Assembly: GCA_022432975.1 (NCBI GenBank)
Contig: CM039509.1
Location: forward strand, 42,504,209 to 42,568,208
Direction of reading: 5' to 3'
From: Begonia masoniana
Taxonomy: Eukaryota; Streptophyta; Magnoliopsida; Cucurbitales; Begoniaceae
Length of the DNA: 64,000 bases
Under the pieces are notes generated by a model that saw nothing but the letters and a program-made list of their open reading frames with translations, was not told where the DNA came from and ran no database searches. Made by a program: the position numbers and the translations under genes. Below, piece after piece: positions 47,686 through 60,290 of this stretch (positions are counted from its first letter, which is position 1; each line of letters starts with the position of its first letter).

Positions 47686-47704
47686 AAAAGAATTTTGTCC
47701 TCAA

Positions 47705-50700
47705 AATTCAGTACCTGAATAATTCCGGATGTTGGTCCATCATGTCTTGCTGGCGCTCCCAAGTTGTCTCTTCTATGTTCTGATTGTGCCATAAAACTTT
47801 CACTAGTGGAACTTCCTTGTTGCGCAATACCTTCACTGCATAGTCCAAGATCCTAACAGGTTTCTCCTCATATGCAAGAGTAGGAAGAACCTCAATGTTC
47901 TGCTGTTCTATAATTTGTGAAGGATCCCTAACACATTTCTTTAGCATGGAAATATAAAACACATTATGAATTCCCTCCAGAGAGGCTGGTAACAGAAGTT
48001 GATATGCTGACTTCCCAATTCTCTTCACGATTTGGAAAGGTCCAATATATCTGGGGTTTAACTTGCCTCTTTTCCCAAATCTCACAACTCCTTTGAAAGG
48101 TGACACCTTAAGGAAAACTTCATTACCAACATCAAATTCTAATTCTCTCCGTCTTTTGTCTACATAACTCTTCTGCCAGCTTTGAGCTGTCAAGATTCTT
48201 TGTCGGATAAGAGCAATCTTCTCCACTGTCTGCTGCACAATGTCAGGACCAATCAACTGTGCTTCTCCAACTTCATCCCAATATAATGGAGATCTGCACC
48301 TTCGTCCATATAATGCCTCATATTGTGCCATGCCTATTGTTGCTTGAAAACTGTTATTATAAGAGAATTCAATCAATGGTATATACTTACTCCAAGAACC
48401 TTGAAATTCCAACACACATGCACGGAGCATATCCTCCAATGTTTGAATAGTCCTTTCCGATTGTCCATCTGTTTGAGGATGGAAAGCTGTGCTAAAACTA
48501 AGCTGTGTTCCCATAGCCTTGTGCAAACTTTTCCAAAACTTAGATGTAAATCTAGAGTCTCGGTCAGAAACTATGGTGCTTGGAACTCCATGCAATCTAA
48601 CAACTTCATGCACATACAACTCAGCCAGTTGATCCATTGAGTATGTTACCTTTATTGGCAGAAAGTGAGCAGATTTGGTTAAACGATCAACTACTACCCA
48701 AATTGCATCGTGACCTTTTACTATTCTAGGTAACCCTATAACAAAATCCATAGTTATTTGTTCCCATTTCCATTCGGGAACTGGTAAGGGTTGCAATGTT
48801 CCAGCAGGCCTCTGATGTTCAGCTTTGACTTGCTGGCAGACCAGACATGACTCCACATACTCCGCCACACTTCTCTTATACCTGGCCACCAATAATGTTG
48901 CTCGAGATCTCTGTACATTTTCGTACCTCCAGGATGAACAGAAAGTCTGGAGGAATGTGCCTCAGATAGGATTTCCTTTCTAAGTTCAGTATCAGCCGGA
49001 ACAAACCATCTACTTCGAAACTTGAGAATTCCATCAGCTGAGCAGTTGAAATCCGACTCATCAGTAGAATCTATGCACAACTTATACTTATTACATTCAG
49101 TGTCATTCATTTGAACTTCCTTTATTTTCTCCAAAATAGTTGGCCTCAAGGATATGGCCGAAAGCGTGGCTGACACACTAGACACAGCTTCCAGGTTAAA
49201 TCTTTGGAATTCTGTCTCTAAGGCTATCGGTATGTCTATAGTCAGTGCAGAGACTAAAGGGGTTACCCTACTCAAAGCATCAGCCACAACATTCGCCTTG
49301 CCAGGGTGGTACTTAATCTCGAAATCATAGTCTTTGACAAACTCTAAACACCTACGTTGCCTCATATTCAGTTCTTTTTGCGTGAAAATGTATTTCAGAC
49401 TTTTATGATCCGAACATATCTCACAGGTTTGTCCATACAGGTAGTGCCTCCAAATCTTTAATGGAAAAACCACAGCAGCTAATTCTAAGTCATGTGTGGG
49501 GTAATTCTTTTCGTGTACTTTTAACTGTCTAGAAGCATAAGCTATAACCTTTCCATCTTGCATCAAAACACAACCAAGTCCAACTTTGGATGCATCACAA
49601 TATATGCTGAACTTACCATTATCGATAGGAAAGGTCAGAATTGGAGCAATGGTTAGTTTCTGTTTCAAGGTCTGGAAACTGGATTCACATTTATCAGTCC
49701 AGTTATACTTCACATTTTTCCTTGTTAACATAGTAAGGGGTGTGGCAATCTTTGAAAATCCCTCGATGAATTTCCTATAATATGCTGCTAATCCAAGGAA
49801 ACTTCGGATATCAGTGGCATTCTTCGGTTGGGGCCATTCTTTAACAGCTTGAACCTTGGCTAGGTCAACAGATATTCCATCTCCAGAGATCACATGACCA
49901 AGAAAGTGAACTCTGTCCAACCAAAACTCACACTTAGAAAATTTGGCATAAAGTTGGTGCTGCTTCAGCAATCCTAACACCAGGCTTAGGTGTCCTGCAT
50001 ACTCATCCTTGGTTCTAGAGTAGATTAAAATGTCATCTATGAATACGATGACAAACTTATCCAAATACTCGCGAAACACCCTATTCATGAGATCCATGAA
50101 AGCTGTTGGCGCATTTGTCAAACCAAAAGACATAACCAAAAACTCATAATGTCCATACCTTGTGCGAAAGACAGTCTTTGGGACATCTTCAGATTTAACC
50201 TTCAACTGGTAATAACCGGACCTAAGGTCAATTTTAGAGAAAACTCTCACACCTTTAAGCTGATCAAATAAATCATCAATCCTCGGCAGTGGATACTTGT
50301 TCTTGACAGTTAGCTTATTCAATTCTCTATATTCTATGCACATACGCATTGATCCATCCTTCTTTTTGACAAAAAGGACAGGTGCACCCCATGGTGAAAA
50401 GCTAGGGCGTATGAACCTATTCTCCAACAAATCCTCTAACTGTTTCTTCAACTCCTTAAGTTCAGTTGGAGCTAATCTATATGGATTCTTAGATACTGGC
50501 TCAGCGCCGGGGTAAACATCTACCACAAACTCAATTTCCCTATCTGGTGGCAAACCAGGAAGGTCATCTAGAAATACCTCTGAAAAATCTTAGACAACTA
50601 AAACATTTTTGGGCCTTGATTTTTCTATTATTTGTGTGTCTAAAACACTGGCCAAAAAGCACAAATATTCTCTGCATGGGGAGGGTCTACAATTAACAGA

Positions 50701-52181
50701 AGTCATTATAGTCATTTCCTTACTCTTCTTCAGGGCTTGGAAAGTATGGTTTAAACCACTAGGGGGTTGGAAACTAACAATTCCAGTTCTACAATCTATA
50801 GTGGCATAATGCTTAAACAACCAATCCATTCCTAGGATCACATCAAATCCCATTATGTCCATAACAATAAGATCAGCAGGCAAATTCATGTTCCCTACCA
50901 ACACCACACTATCAGGCATCATTTGACTGGAGTTCATGTGCTCACCAGAAGATAATGCTACGTTATACACATGCTCAGAAGGAGTAAACCGTACATCTAA
51001 CTTATCAGCAAATGCAGAGGCTATAAAAGAATGAGTTGCACCCGAATCTATCAAAGTAAAAGCAGGTACAGAGTTAATCATTACAGTACCTGACACTACA
51101 GCAGGCTGGTCCTCATCGTCTGACTCCATCATGGAGAATATTCTTGGCTTAATCCTGGCAGGGCCACCCTTAAAAGCCGGGCAGTCTCTGTTGACATGGC
51201 CAACCTTGTTACAGTGGAAACACCGAACGATCCGGGGCTTTGGGCAATCCTTGTACGAGTGTCCAACCTCTTCGCAGTTGAAGCACTTTCCCGATCCAAA
51301 TCTACACTCGCCCGAGTGATTCTTCGAACACTTTGGGCACTGAGGGAACGTCTTGGTGTCTGGTACCTTCTTTCCTATCCCTTGACCGTGTTGGCCATCA
51401 TTGGACCTCTTCACTCCCCTCTGCGGCGGTGGTTGAATAAACTTCCTCGGGGTTTCCTTTAGTCCAGTACATTTCAATTCGGCTTCTTCCACCTCCAATG
51501 CTGTGGACACAACATCACTGAAGGGCAAACCTTTATAACCGGAAAACTTGACCCCCCCTGTACATTTCTGGTTTCAGTCCATTCATGAATTGAAATACCT
51601 TATCTTCATTTCGGTGAATAAAGTGTCCAGCGAATCTGGACAGGGACTCAAATTGTCTAACATACTCAGCTACAGACCCTGTCTGCTTCAAGTTCAAAAA
51701 CTCCACCTTCTTTGCTGCCTGTACTGTGCTATTAAAATATTTCTCATAGAAGATGTCCTTAAACTGTGACCAAGTCATAGTCAGAATGTCAGTGGTGGTC
51801 TCAATTGTCTCCCACCAAAGCTGGGCATCTCCAGCAAAATGAAAGGTCGCCAGGGTGACCTTGTCTCCATCTCCGACGTTGGCACATCGGAGCATGCTTT
51901 CAATCTTCCTCAACCACTCTTCTGCAACAATCGGGTTAGATGATCGTGGGCGGCTGAAGCTTTTGGAATCGGTCTCCTGAATGCTCATTGCTAGAACCTG
52001 AGTTGGCACTCCCTTGCACCTCTCGGTTCAGTAACACCCCCAACTGATCGGACTACTACGCACTAAGTCTGTTTGCTGATGTACCAAGTCTGTTAATTGG
52101 CTAATAACACTAGGTTTCTTCCTCACTCCTCAAGTTTGGCATTTCCCTGGGTATCCTAGTCTTCCTGGGCGTCTGGGCCAT
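47705..52181 (-). pseudogene. gag-pol: TEK-F gag-pol, broken
   Basis: Starts at ATG 52181 in the same place as INV-B gag, but with small indels in the first 60 codons and a deletion around 51945. Frameshift in a C run near 51555. Then zinc knuckles (CFNCEEVGHSYKDC, CFHCNKVGHVNRDC; about 51190-51300), protease LIDSGATHSF, TAA 50590-50592, RT with intact FIDDIL near 50040, RNase [11 protein letters not shown], and integrase with a one-base deletion in the zinc finger near 48885 (identical to INV-B). The DDE core and chromodomain block follow and end TGA after ELFRY at about 47708. Non-functional as a polyprotein. Confidence 0.92.
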
Positions 52182-52273
52182 TAAACCTCACTTCCTGTAC
52201 AAGGTTAACTATATTCATAAATGTCTAATTACTGAGGCTAACATAAACACTTACAGTTGTTGGGGAGTACTTC

Positions 52274-53692
52274 CCGATGGACTTAAACCTACATCTACCG
52301 ATGACGTCAGCACGCATCTGCCGATGAGTTTACTGAGACATCAACCGATGGACTTAAACCTACATCTACCGATGACGTCAGCACGCATCTGCCGATGAGT
52401 TTACTGAGACATCAACCGATGGACTTAAACCTACATCTACCGATGACGTCAGCACGCATCTGCCGATGAGTTTACTGAGACATCAACCGATGGACTTAAA
52501 CCTACATCTACCGATGACGTCAGCACGCATCTGCCGATGAGTTTACTGAGACATCAACCGATGGACTTAAACCTACATCTACCGATGACGTCAGCACGCA
52601 TCTGCCGATGAGTTTACTGAGACATCAACCGATGGACTTAAACCTACATCTACCGATGACGTCAGCACGCATCTGCCGATGAGTTTACTGAGACATCAAC
52701 CGATGGACTTAAACCTACATCTACCGATGACGTCAGCACGCATCTGCCGATGAGTTTACTGAGACATCAACCGATGGACTTAAACCTACATCTACCGATG
52801 ACGTCAGCACGCATCTGCCGATGAGTTTACTGAGACATCAACCGATGGACTTAAACCTACATCTACCGATGACGTCAGCACGCATCTGCCGATGAGTTTA
52901 CTGAGACATCAACCGATGGACTTAAACCTACATCTACCGATGACGTCAGCACGCATCTGCCGATGAGTTTACTGAGACATCAACCGATGGACTTAAACCT
53001 ACATCTACCGATGACGTCAGCACGCATCTGCCGATGAGTTTACTGAGACATCAACCGATGGACTTAAACCTACATCTACCGATGACGTCAGCACGCATCT
53101 GCCGATGAGTTTACTGAGACATCAACCGATGGACTTAAACCTACATCTACCGATGACGTCAGCACGCATCTGCCGATGAGTTTACTGAGACATCAACCGA
53201 TGGACTTAAACCTACATCTACCGATGACGTCAGCACGCATCTGCCGATGAGTTTACTGAGACATCAACCGATGGACTTAAACCTACATCTACCGATGACG
53301 TCAGCACGCATCTGCCGATGAGTTTACTGAGACATCAACCGATGGACTTAAACCTACATCTACCGATGACGTCAGCACGCATCTGCCGATGAGTTTACTG
53401 AGACATCAACCGATGGACTTAAACCTACATCTACCGATGACGTCAGCACGCATCTGCCGATGAGTTTACTGAGACATCAACCGATGGACTTAAACCTACA
53501 TCTACCGATGACGTCAGCACGCATCTGCCGATGAGTTTACTGAGACATCACCGATAGACTTAAACCTACATCTACCGATGACGTCAGCACGCATCTGCCG
53601 ATGAGTTTACTGAGACATCACCGATGGACTTAAACCTACATCTACCGATGACGTCAGCACGCATCTGCCGATGAGTTTACTGAGACATCAAC
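52274..53692 (-). repeat. 71-base tandem repeat, 20 units (TEK-F 5' LTR)
   Basis: Eighteen units of 71 bases and two of 70 (near 53550 and 53620, one A missing). Apart from the last three they look identical. Each unit has one TGACGTCA palindrome and three cores of the form CATCGG-NN-GATG on the minus strand. Confidence 0.95.
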
Positions 53693-55137
53693 TGATAGCT
53701 ACAGAACAAGACTCAACCTCGGTCGGTAGACTTAATATACCGATAGAGAACAGAATCGCATTTCATCCACCCCTTGGCATACTAACACAACTCTAATCAC
53801 AGAAAAGAATTTACTCACTTCACTGAAACCATTCAAAACATTTTAAACCATTACGTTACTAGAACCCAGTGAGTACCAACATTAAATTCCAACAGAATAC
53901 TTTTAACAGGAAAATCTCGAAAACGTATTCAAACCATTGAAATTGCTACTGTCATGAAAACTCAGCATACTTAAATTGAAACATTAACAACTAAACCTTC
54001 AAACTACTGACACCAGTTAACCCGCCTCATAAGTTTACCAGGCTGAAACATGAATGTACTCCCACAACAGCCTACTCCTCAATGAACTCAGAGAAATCAC
54101 CTGCTGTATCTTCAGCACCTACATCACAAACTCATCTATTAGCCTAATGCTAAGTAAGTAAAGCAGTAATGAAATGAATTGCTGAAACATAAATTCCTAA
54201 ACATGCAATTTCTACCTTCTCATCTCAGTTGCATATTCATACGTTCATAAAATGATCTTATCCCTTAGTTCCCTTGGGAGTGGGATCAATTCTCCCAATG
54301 TCATACATCCTCTACTCGATTAAGGGGCGGATGAATTCCCTTAATAGCTGATCTGATCCCATGGTTCCCTTGGGAGTGGGATCAATTCTCCCAATGTCAT
54401 ACATCCTCTACTCGATTAAGGGGCGTATTAGTTCCCTTAATAGTTTGTCTGTCACATTCAGTTCATACCTCACTGTTCTTACATGGAAATTCATTTTCGT
54501 AATTTTTCAAAAACATGATGCATGACATACAGAAAGTACTCGAACATGCAAAAACCTACTGTTTGTGATGTAGGCCCGAAGGCACACACAATACTTTACT
54601 TACCTGGCTCTCCTGGTGATTGTTTGGGTTGTTAACCACTTCGGGTTTTGGCTCAACCTAAAACCGTAGACAGTGTATTAGTTAAACTTCATTCTAAACT
54701 ATCCGGAATCTAAGGAAACTAGTTTTGAGACTCTAGTCATTGTGCATTCCCGATTTCAACTTAAACCGAAACTAGCACTCACATACCGCATTCTCAAAAC
54801 TTCATTTATCAACCCTCCTACCAACGATAGTTACAATGTAGCAAGAAATAGAAGCAAAACTCACCTAGTTCGGAGGAAATCGCTGGAGGAAGTCGAAGGG
54901 GGCTCCTATCGCGCTCTGCTAAGCTGATGGGCTGAGAATGGAGAGGAAATGAAATAAACAGTGGCGGCTACTTATTAATAGTTTCCTTTAATACGTTATC
55001 CACCTTTGAGTTTCTAATTACCCTTATGCCCTTGCCTAGTCATCCTCTAACCCTACATTTAATATTGCCATATAAATTGTGCCATTAGTTAAAAAAAAAA
55101 AGAATAGAGGATCGGTTTGATAGAATCGGGTATTACA
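52274..55137 (-). mobile_element. TEK-F 5' LTR, truncated at the PBS side
   Basis: The gag leader (to about 52273) joins directly into the tandem array. PBS, LTR edge and about 330 bases of U5 present in the 3' LTR are missing. The rest matches the 3' LTR closely and ends GGGTATTACA at 55137. The predicted intron has its stem strands at 54118-54131 and 54561-54574. Confidence 0.9.
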
Positions 55138-55142
55138 ACAGT

Positions 55143-55481
55143 CCAGGACGGCCAACACAAATCTCCCCCAATCGATCGTAGAATCCTCATTGTGCACTTC
55201 AAGCACGAACAGGTCGAGGAATTCATACTCACGACACATTACGTACATTAGCAGGGCATCTCGAATAAAATCCCTCGGGGGGTGCTCAACAAGCCACTTG
55301 CCCGACGAAGCTATTCTACTCGAGACCAGGTTGCATTCAAGTCTTATCCTTCATCACGTCCTCACCCCTCAATCATGCAAAACACGTGGTTTCGTAGTTT
55401 AGAAAACAATGATGCATGACACAAGACACACGATGCATGACACGAATTTAAAACATAGCAATCAAACAAACAATCCCTACC
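55143..55481 (-). other. LARD-E 3' LTR intron part right of TEK-F
   Basis: Remnant of the CTTCAAGCAC repeat region and one CCCTCGGGG-type unit, like those of TEK-1 and LARD-A. No gene. Confidence 0.65.
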
Positions 55482-56338
55482 GTTCTATGGTGTAGGCCCG
55501 AAGGCAACAGACATGCATCCACTACTTACCTGGCATCCTAGCCCGTTCAGAATACTCGAATTCCTGTCCACCTACGGCTCGACCTACGATAAATATTCAT
55601 CAAATCATTAAAATCAAGCCTACATTTACTAATTACTCTCAAACTCTTATTTCTAGCCTAATCCAACTAAAACCTAACTAAACGGGCCACTAATTTGGGT
55701 TTGGTAAAAACCGACCCGAAACTTCAAACGCGCGTAACTTTTGCGTCGGATATCGGAATCGAACGATTCCAGCGGCCACGCACTCCTCTAATAATCTAGT
55801 TTAATCTGCCAAAAGGAATTTTAAAACGAATAAACCTAGCTAGGTCAAAACTGGCAAAACTCGAACTGCCCTTTAACCGAAAAATCCCCTTTTTCGATTT
55901 TCCATCAAATTCCACCCAATTTCACACCAATCAACCATATTTAGCCTCAATTAACCTAATCTAACCAAAAAAACCGTAACTACAAGCAAAACCCGAAATG
56001 CCCTAACGAGGGCTTCACTGTCTTTCGCCTAAATCGGGCTCATCACGGCCAGGCGACCAAAGCCGGACCAAGGGTCGGTAAACCCACGCCGGAGGTGACC
56101 AAAAACTGCCGGTGATCGGAGCCAAAACTGGCTCGTCGCTCACGGACTCGAACAGAGAGGAAAACAGGGGAAAATTCACGCTTACCAGTCGGTGTGCGCG
56201 CGGAGACGGCCGGAACTCGCTCGTCGCCGATGTCTGGCCGGAGAACCACGAAAATCGGCGGTGGTCGTCGAAGCTTGGACGCCGCTTGGTTCTCCCTCGC
56301 CGTTCTCCTCTCCCCTGCTCCTCTCGGCCGTCGGGCTC

Positions 56339-56368
56339 GAACAGCAGAATGGCCTTCGAGCCATTCTG
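56339..56368 (-). other. Conserved hairpin in LARD-E 3' LTR
   Basis: GCAGAATGGC-CTTCGA-GCCATTCTGTTG: same stem core, loop enlarged by one base on each side. Confidence 0.62.
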
Positions 56369-56610
56369 TTGTTTTTGTTTATATTTTTTTTATTAATAAT
56401 ATTAATAATAATAACTATTAAAACCGTTTTAATAAATCATCAATTATCGTTTTGCCCTCTCCAAAATTCCGTTAAATCCCGTTATTAAATTAACCTAACC
56501 CCCGGCTTAATTTCAATCAAATTTATTCACTTTACTTTTCAATTAATTAAAACAACCTATTTCATTATTCTTTTATTTTCTCTCAAATTAAAAAAATCCC
56601 GGGTGTTACA

Positions 56611-59320
56611 ATCCACCCTCCTTACAAAAATTTTGTCCTCAAAATTTGTGGCCTTGTTATTTCTCAATGTACTCATCTCATCTCACCTACCCAATACCCT
56701 TACTCATCTATCGGTTACGCTCTAACCCGAATACTCACTTGTTCACTAAATATAATCTAATTCATACTCTCAAACCCTTCTAACTGCATTCTCAACTCGA
56801 TCCTTTTTCTCTAGTTAAGTTCATCTTTTTCTACTTCTATGTCTACTAAACACACACAAACCACTATGACGCTCAATTATCACCTATACTTCAAACTGTT
56901 CCAACTTAATTCTCATTCTAACTTTTCTTCTAACTACGTTCACTTAGTTACTTTTCTAATCCCAAATTCATCAACACTTACATACTATCTTAACCTCATA
57001 TGATATCCCCTAAAATACAGTAATACCGTAACACTAAGAACCCAGTACATAAACAATTTACCCAAAATCCTTAAGCTTTAACTTCCTTTCTATTCTACCA
57101 TTTCACTCCTAACTTATCACTTCAATCTCTTACACTTACTTATATTAGCCAATCAAGACAATTTATACCTCAAACAATCATAACATTTCCTTAGTTAATC
57201 TTCATACTTACATTCGCTATGCTTAATTTGTCTAACTCACGTTCACTATACTCAATTTGTCTAACTCCTAATTCCAAAATTGAAACTTCCTTAGCTTCAC
57301 AGCCTTCCTAGCTTACCCGTACTCCTAAATTTATTCGTAAACTTTCTGTGTGAATTTCTTTCCTTCTACGTGCTAACTACTACAGTTTCACACGAAACTT
57401 TAAATAATCAATGCCTAACCCTTTTTTTCCTACTCTTCCATTAAAATTTACTTAAGCTAGACACCCAAACATAGTCAATATCTAAATACTCCCCAAGAAT
57501 TTGTTAACCTGGGTCCTAATTCTATCTATCACAATTTTATCTCTCCTCAGATATCTCCTTAAGAGTAAAATCCTAGGCGTACCATTCTTAAACCCTTCTA
57601 ATTTAATTCTTCACTCTAGCTTTTTCTTGCGGTTAATTTGTCTAATTCTTTATTTCACAAAAAGAACGTAACTCTCTAAGGAAAATCCATCCTATGTATA
57701 TCATTCTTACAATCGCTCTTGATTATCTATTTCTTCATTCTAACGTCTATCTCGCACCCACCATATCCTCACCCATTCTAACAACTATCACTTCTACCCG
57801 ACTTATGTTTACACTCAGCTCAGGTCGACCATACCTCTTTTCTCTCAAGTTTCTTAACTCGAAAACAATTATCTAATTTCCCTCATGATTCTCTTCAAAA
57901 TTTACTAACGAATTTATTTTCTATAGTCCTCCAATTTGTTTTAAATATTTCCCTAACTCTCGTTACAACAAGTCGCCCAATTAACACCCTAAATCTCAAT
58001 CTCCTACCTATTACCTTTCGACAATAGATACTCACTCTCGATGAGTCACTATTTCTCCTAACATCGCACACATTAATCTAAACCTCAGAACATTATCTTA
58101 ATTTAAGAGACTAGACTTTTCTCTACTTATTCAAAACATCTAGGTTTCTAATTTATTCCAAGTTATTCCAATCCTATATACTTTCGACTCCCAATCATAG
58201 GTCGAATAACACCAAAACACAGCACGTCCACTCCTTCTTGTCACGCCTCAATTCTCCTATACAATGCTGGTTGAAAACTTTTACGCCTTCTCATTCACCC
58301 TCGAATGAGTAATCCCTTAAGATAGTACCTATACCCTAAGCTCCAACCATTTTTCCTAACGAATATCACCTAGCATCTTCTTTGATCCTTTAATACCTCA
58401 ATATTTATTGGTTCCCTAGCTCTAAGGCAATCTCGAACTTTTAATTCTTGAAATTAAGTACCTGTCTATGGCTCATCATTCACTCCACATTGTTAACTCC
58501 TATCATTGTTAACCCCACTTAACTTAGGCTAGGCTCCTCTCTTGGTTTTTCTTGCATAAAGTTTATTAGAATCTTCCTCCACCGAATACCAATTAGTATC
58601 CCAAATTCTCAAAATTCCCTTAACAATTTACTGAAGCTAGAAACTCGAATATAATTTCTTCTAATTCTACAAAATTCTAAATATATCACTTTTACATCTA
58701 CACACATTCTAATAAACATATTAATGGCATGACAAAGGTCTAAGGTGTCTCCCAATAAATTTTCAAACTTCTACATCGTATCCTAGTACGTCCTAGTACT
58801 CCCAAGGATTTACTAACTATGCCCCAAGTCTATCTATGTGTATCATCAATACAATTTCTCATTCTAATGTTTATCTCATCCTGCATTCAACCCACTGTGT
58901 CCTCACCCACCCATTTAATACTAGGACACAACTTACACTTTTCCTAACAACCAAACATTTAATTCGGGTAGATCATACCTCTTTTCTCATAAGGTTCCCA
59001 TCCTAAGATTCTCTAATCTATCTATGCTCAATCCTACTTCTATCACTTCCAATAAATTCCTAGCTATTCGAACTATCAGTTCACTATGTCAACACACATG
59101 TCTATGAATTAGCTTAAGGGATCCACCAAAGTTGTCTCGGTACTCTCGGAATGTTCTAATCTATTACAGATCCAAATTACAGTTCCAAAACAAACAGGAG
59201 TTAAACAATCTAATCTTAAAGATAAACTATCTAAAATTAAAGAAATACTTACAGTCGGTGAAGCACGTTGCACGGCGGCCGGCATTGTCGGGTAATCATT
59301 TGAACGACACGACCATTTAT
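56611..59320 (-). mobile_element. LARD-E interior, non-coding
   Basis: PPT at 56611-56623, then about 2.6 kb of AT- and pyrimidine-rich sequence with no frame longer than chance and no gag or pol motif in any frame. The leader at 59249-59320 is nearly identical to that of TEK-1. Confidence 0.8.
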
Positions 59321-59332
59321 GCTCTGATACCA
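59321..59332 (-). other. LARD-E primer-binding site (tRNA-iMet)
   Basis: TGGTATCAGAGC on the minus strand, three bases from the LTR at 59336. Confidence 0.92.
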
Positions 59333-59335
59333 TCT

Positions 59336-59775
59336 TGTAACGCCCCCGAACCCACCCTGGCTCGGTGCGCTACTTGGCTCACACTAACCCCGATGAAAAC
59401 GACGTTTAAAACTAAATTTAACATAATTTTCATAAACCCCAAAACCTAAAATAAACTAACATAGCGGGATTAAAAAAAACTAAATCTCACGAAGTTCTCT
59501 TATGTTATACCTAGCTGCCTAGACTCACTAATTTCCTTTAATCCTAACCTATAAGCACCACGGCTTCCTTCCCGAAAATTTCGGAAAAGTAACGCCTTAA
59601 AATGGCGCCTCCAAAATGCTAGGTACCTGCAATAAATAAATCCCCAACAGATCCAGAATACTCCTAACCAACTATCCAGCATAAAGCATGAGAAATCTCC
59701 AAATAGCAGTAAAGAGGAAAACTAAAATACAAACATTCCTAAGTGAAGAAAGTCCACAGTACAGGGCGACACATC
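59336..59775 (-). mobile_element. LARD-E 5' LTR, first part before TEK-G
   Basis: Matches 44606-45045 of the 3' LTR. It is cut after GGGCGACACATC by TEK-G; the homologous LTR continues ACCCTT. Confidence 0.9.
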
Positions 59776-60091
59776 TATAACACCCCGATTCCCTGAACCC
59801 GGTTTGTTACTCAAAACCCCGAATATTACTAAGAAACACTTGGGCCAAATATAAAACTTCGTTGAAAATTTCGGAATTTGAAATTTGACAAAACATGAAA
59901 ACTTGCAGCGGAAATCGTTTAAACAAAAGTAAAATTAAACAAAGCCATGTTAAAATAATCGTTGGCAATATTAAGAATCAATCAGTTGAGAAGCAAAGGT
60001 TTAACTCGTAAAATAATTTAAAGATTTCAAAAGTCAATTCCATCGACCGCCGAACAAAGTCAACAAAAGGGAAAGGCTACTCGAAGACATC

Positions 60092-60290
60092 CACCGGTGA
60101 CTAAACGACAAAGCACAAGATTTGTCATCCGGTCACTAAACGACAAAACATAAAATTTGTCATCCGGTCCCTAAACGACAAAACATAAAATTTGTCATCC
60201 GGTCACTAAACGACAAAACATAAAATTTGTCATCCGGTCACTAAACGACAAAACATAAAATTTGTCATCCGGTCACTAAGCGACAAAATA
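60092..60290 (-). repeat. 35-base tandem repeat, about five units (TEK-G)
   Basis: Units CACTAAACGACAAAACATAA...TTTGTCATCCGGT at exactly 35 bases, followed by two TGACGTCA-containing units (60301-60400). Confidence 0.9.

Larger units (their letters stand above)
45560..55137 (-). mobile_element. TEK-F: Tekay element with expanded and damaged 5' LTR
   Basis: Flanked by aaagt (45555-45559) and acagt (55138-55142), a duplication with one changed base; homologous LTRs have ACAGT at the site. 3' LTR 45560-47672, PPT, gag-pol, then a 5' LTR that has lost its PBS-side end and starts inside the tandem array at about 52274. Confidence 0.92.
44606..56610 (-). mobile_element. LARD-E 3' LTR, split by TEK-F
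   Basis: TGTAACGCCC at 44606 to GGGTGTTACA at 56610; about 2,420 bases without TEK-F. TEK-F sits between the two stem strands, so inside the predicted intron (acceptor strand 45314-45328, donor strand 55482-55496, perfect 15-bp pairing, donor CCAG|GTAAGTAG at 55525-55529). The U3 hairpin is at 56339-56368. Confidence 0.88.
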
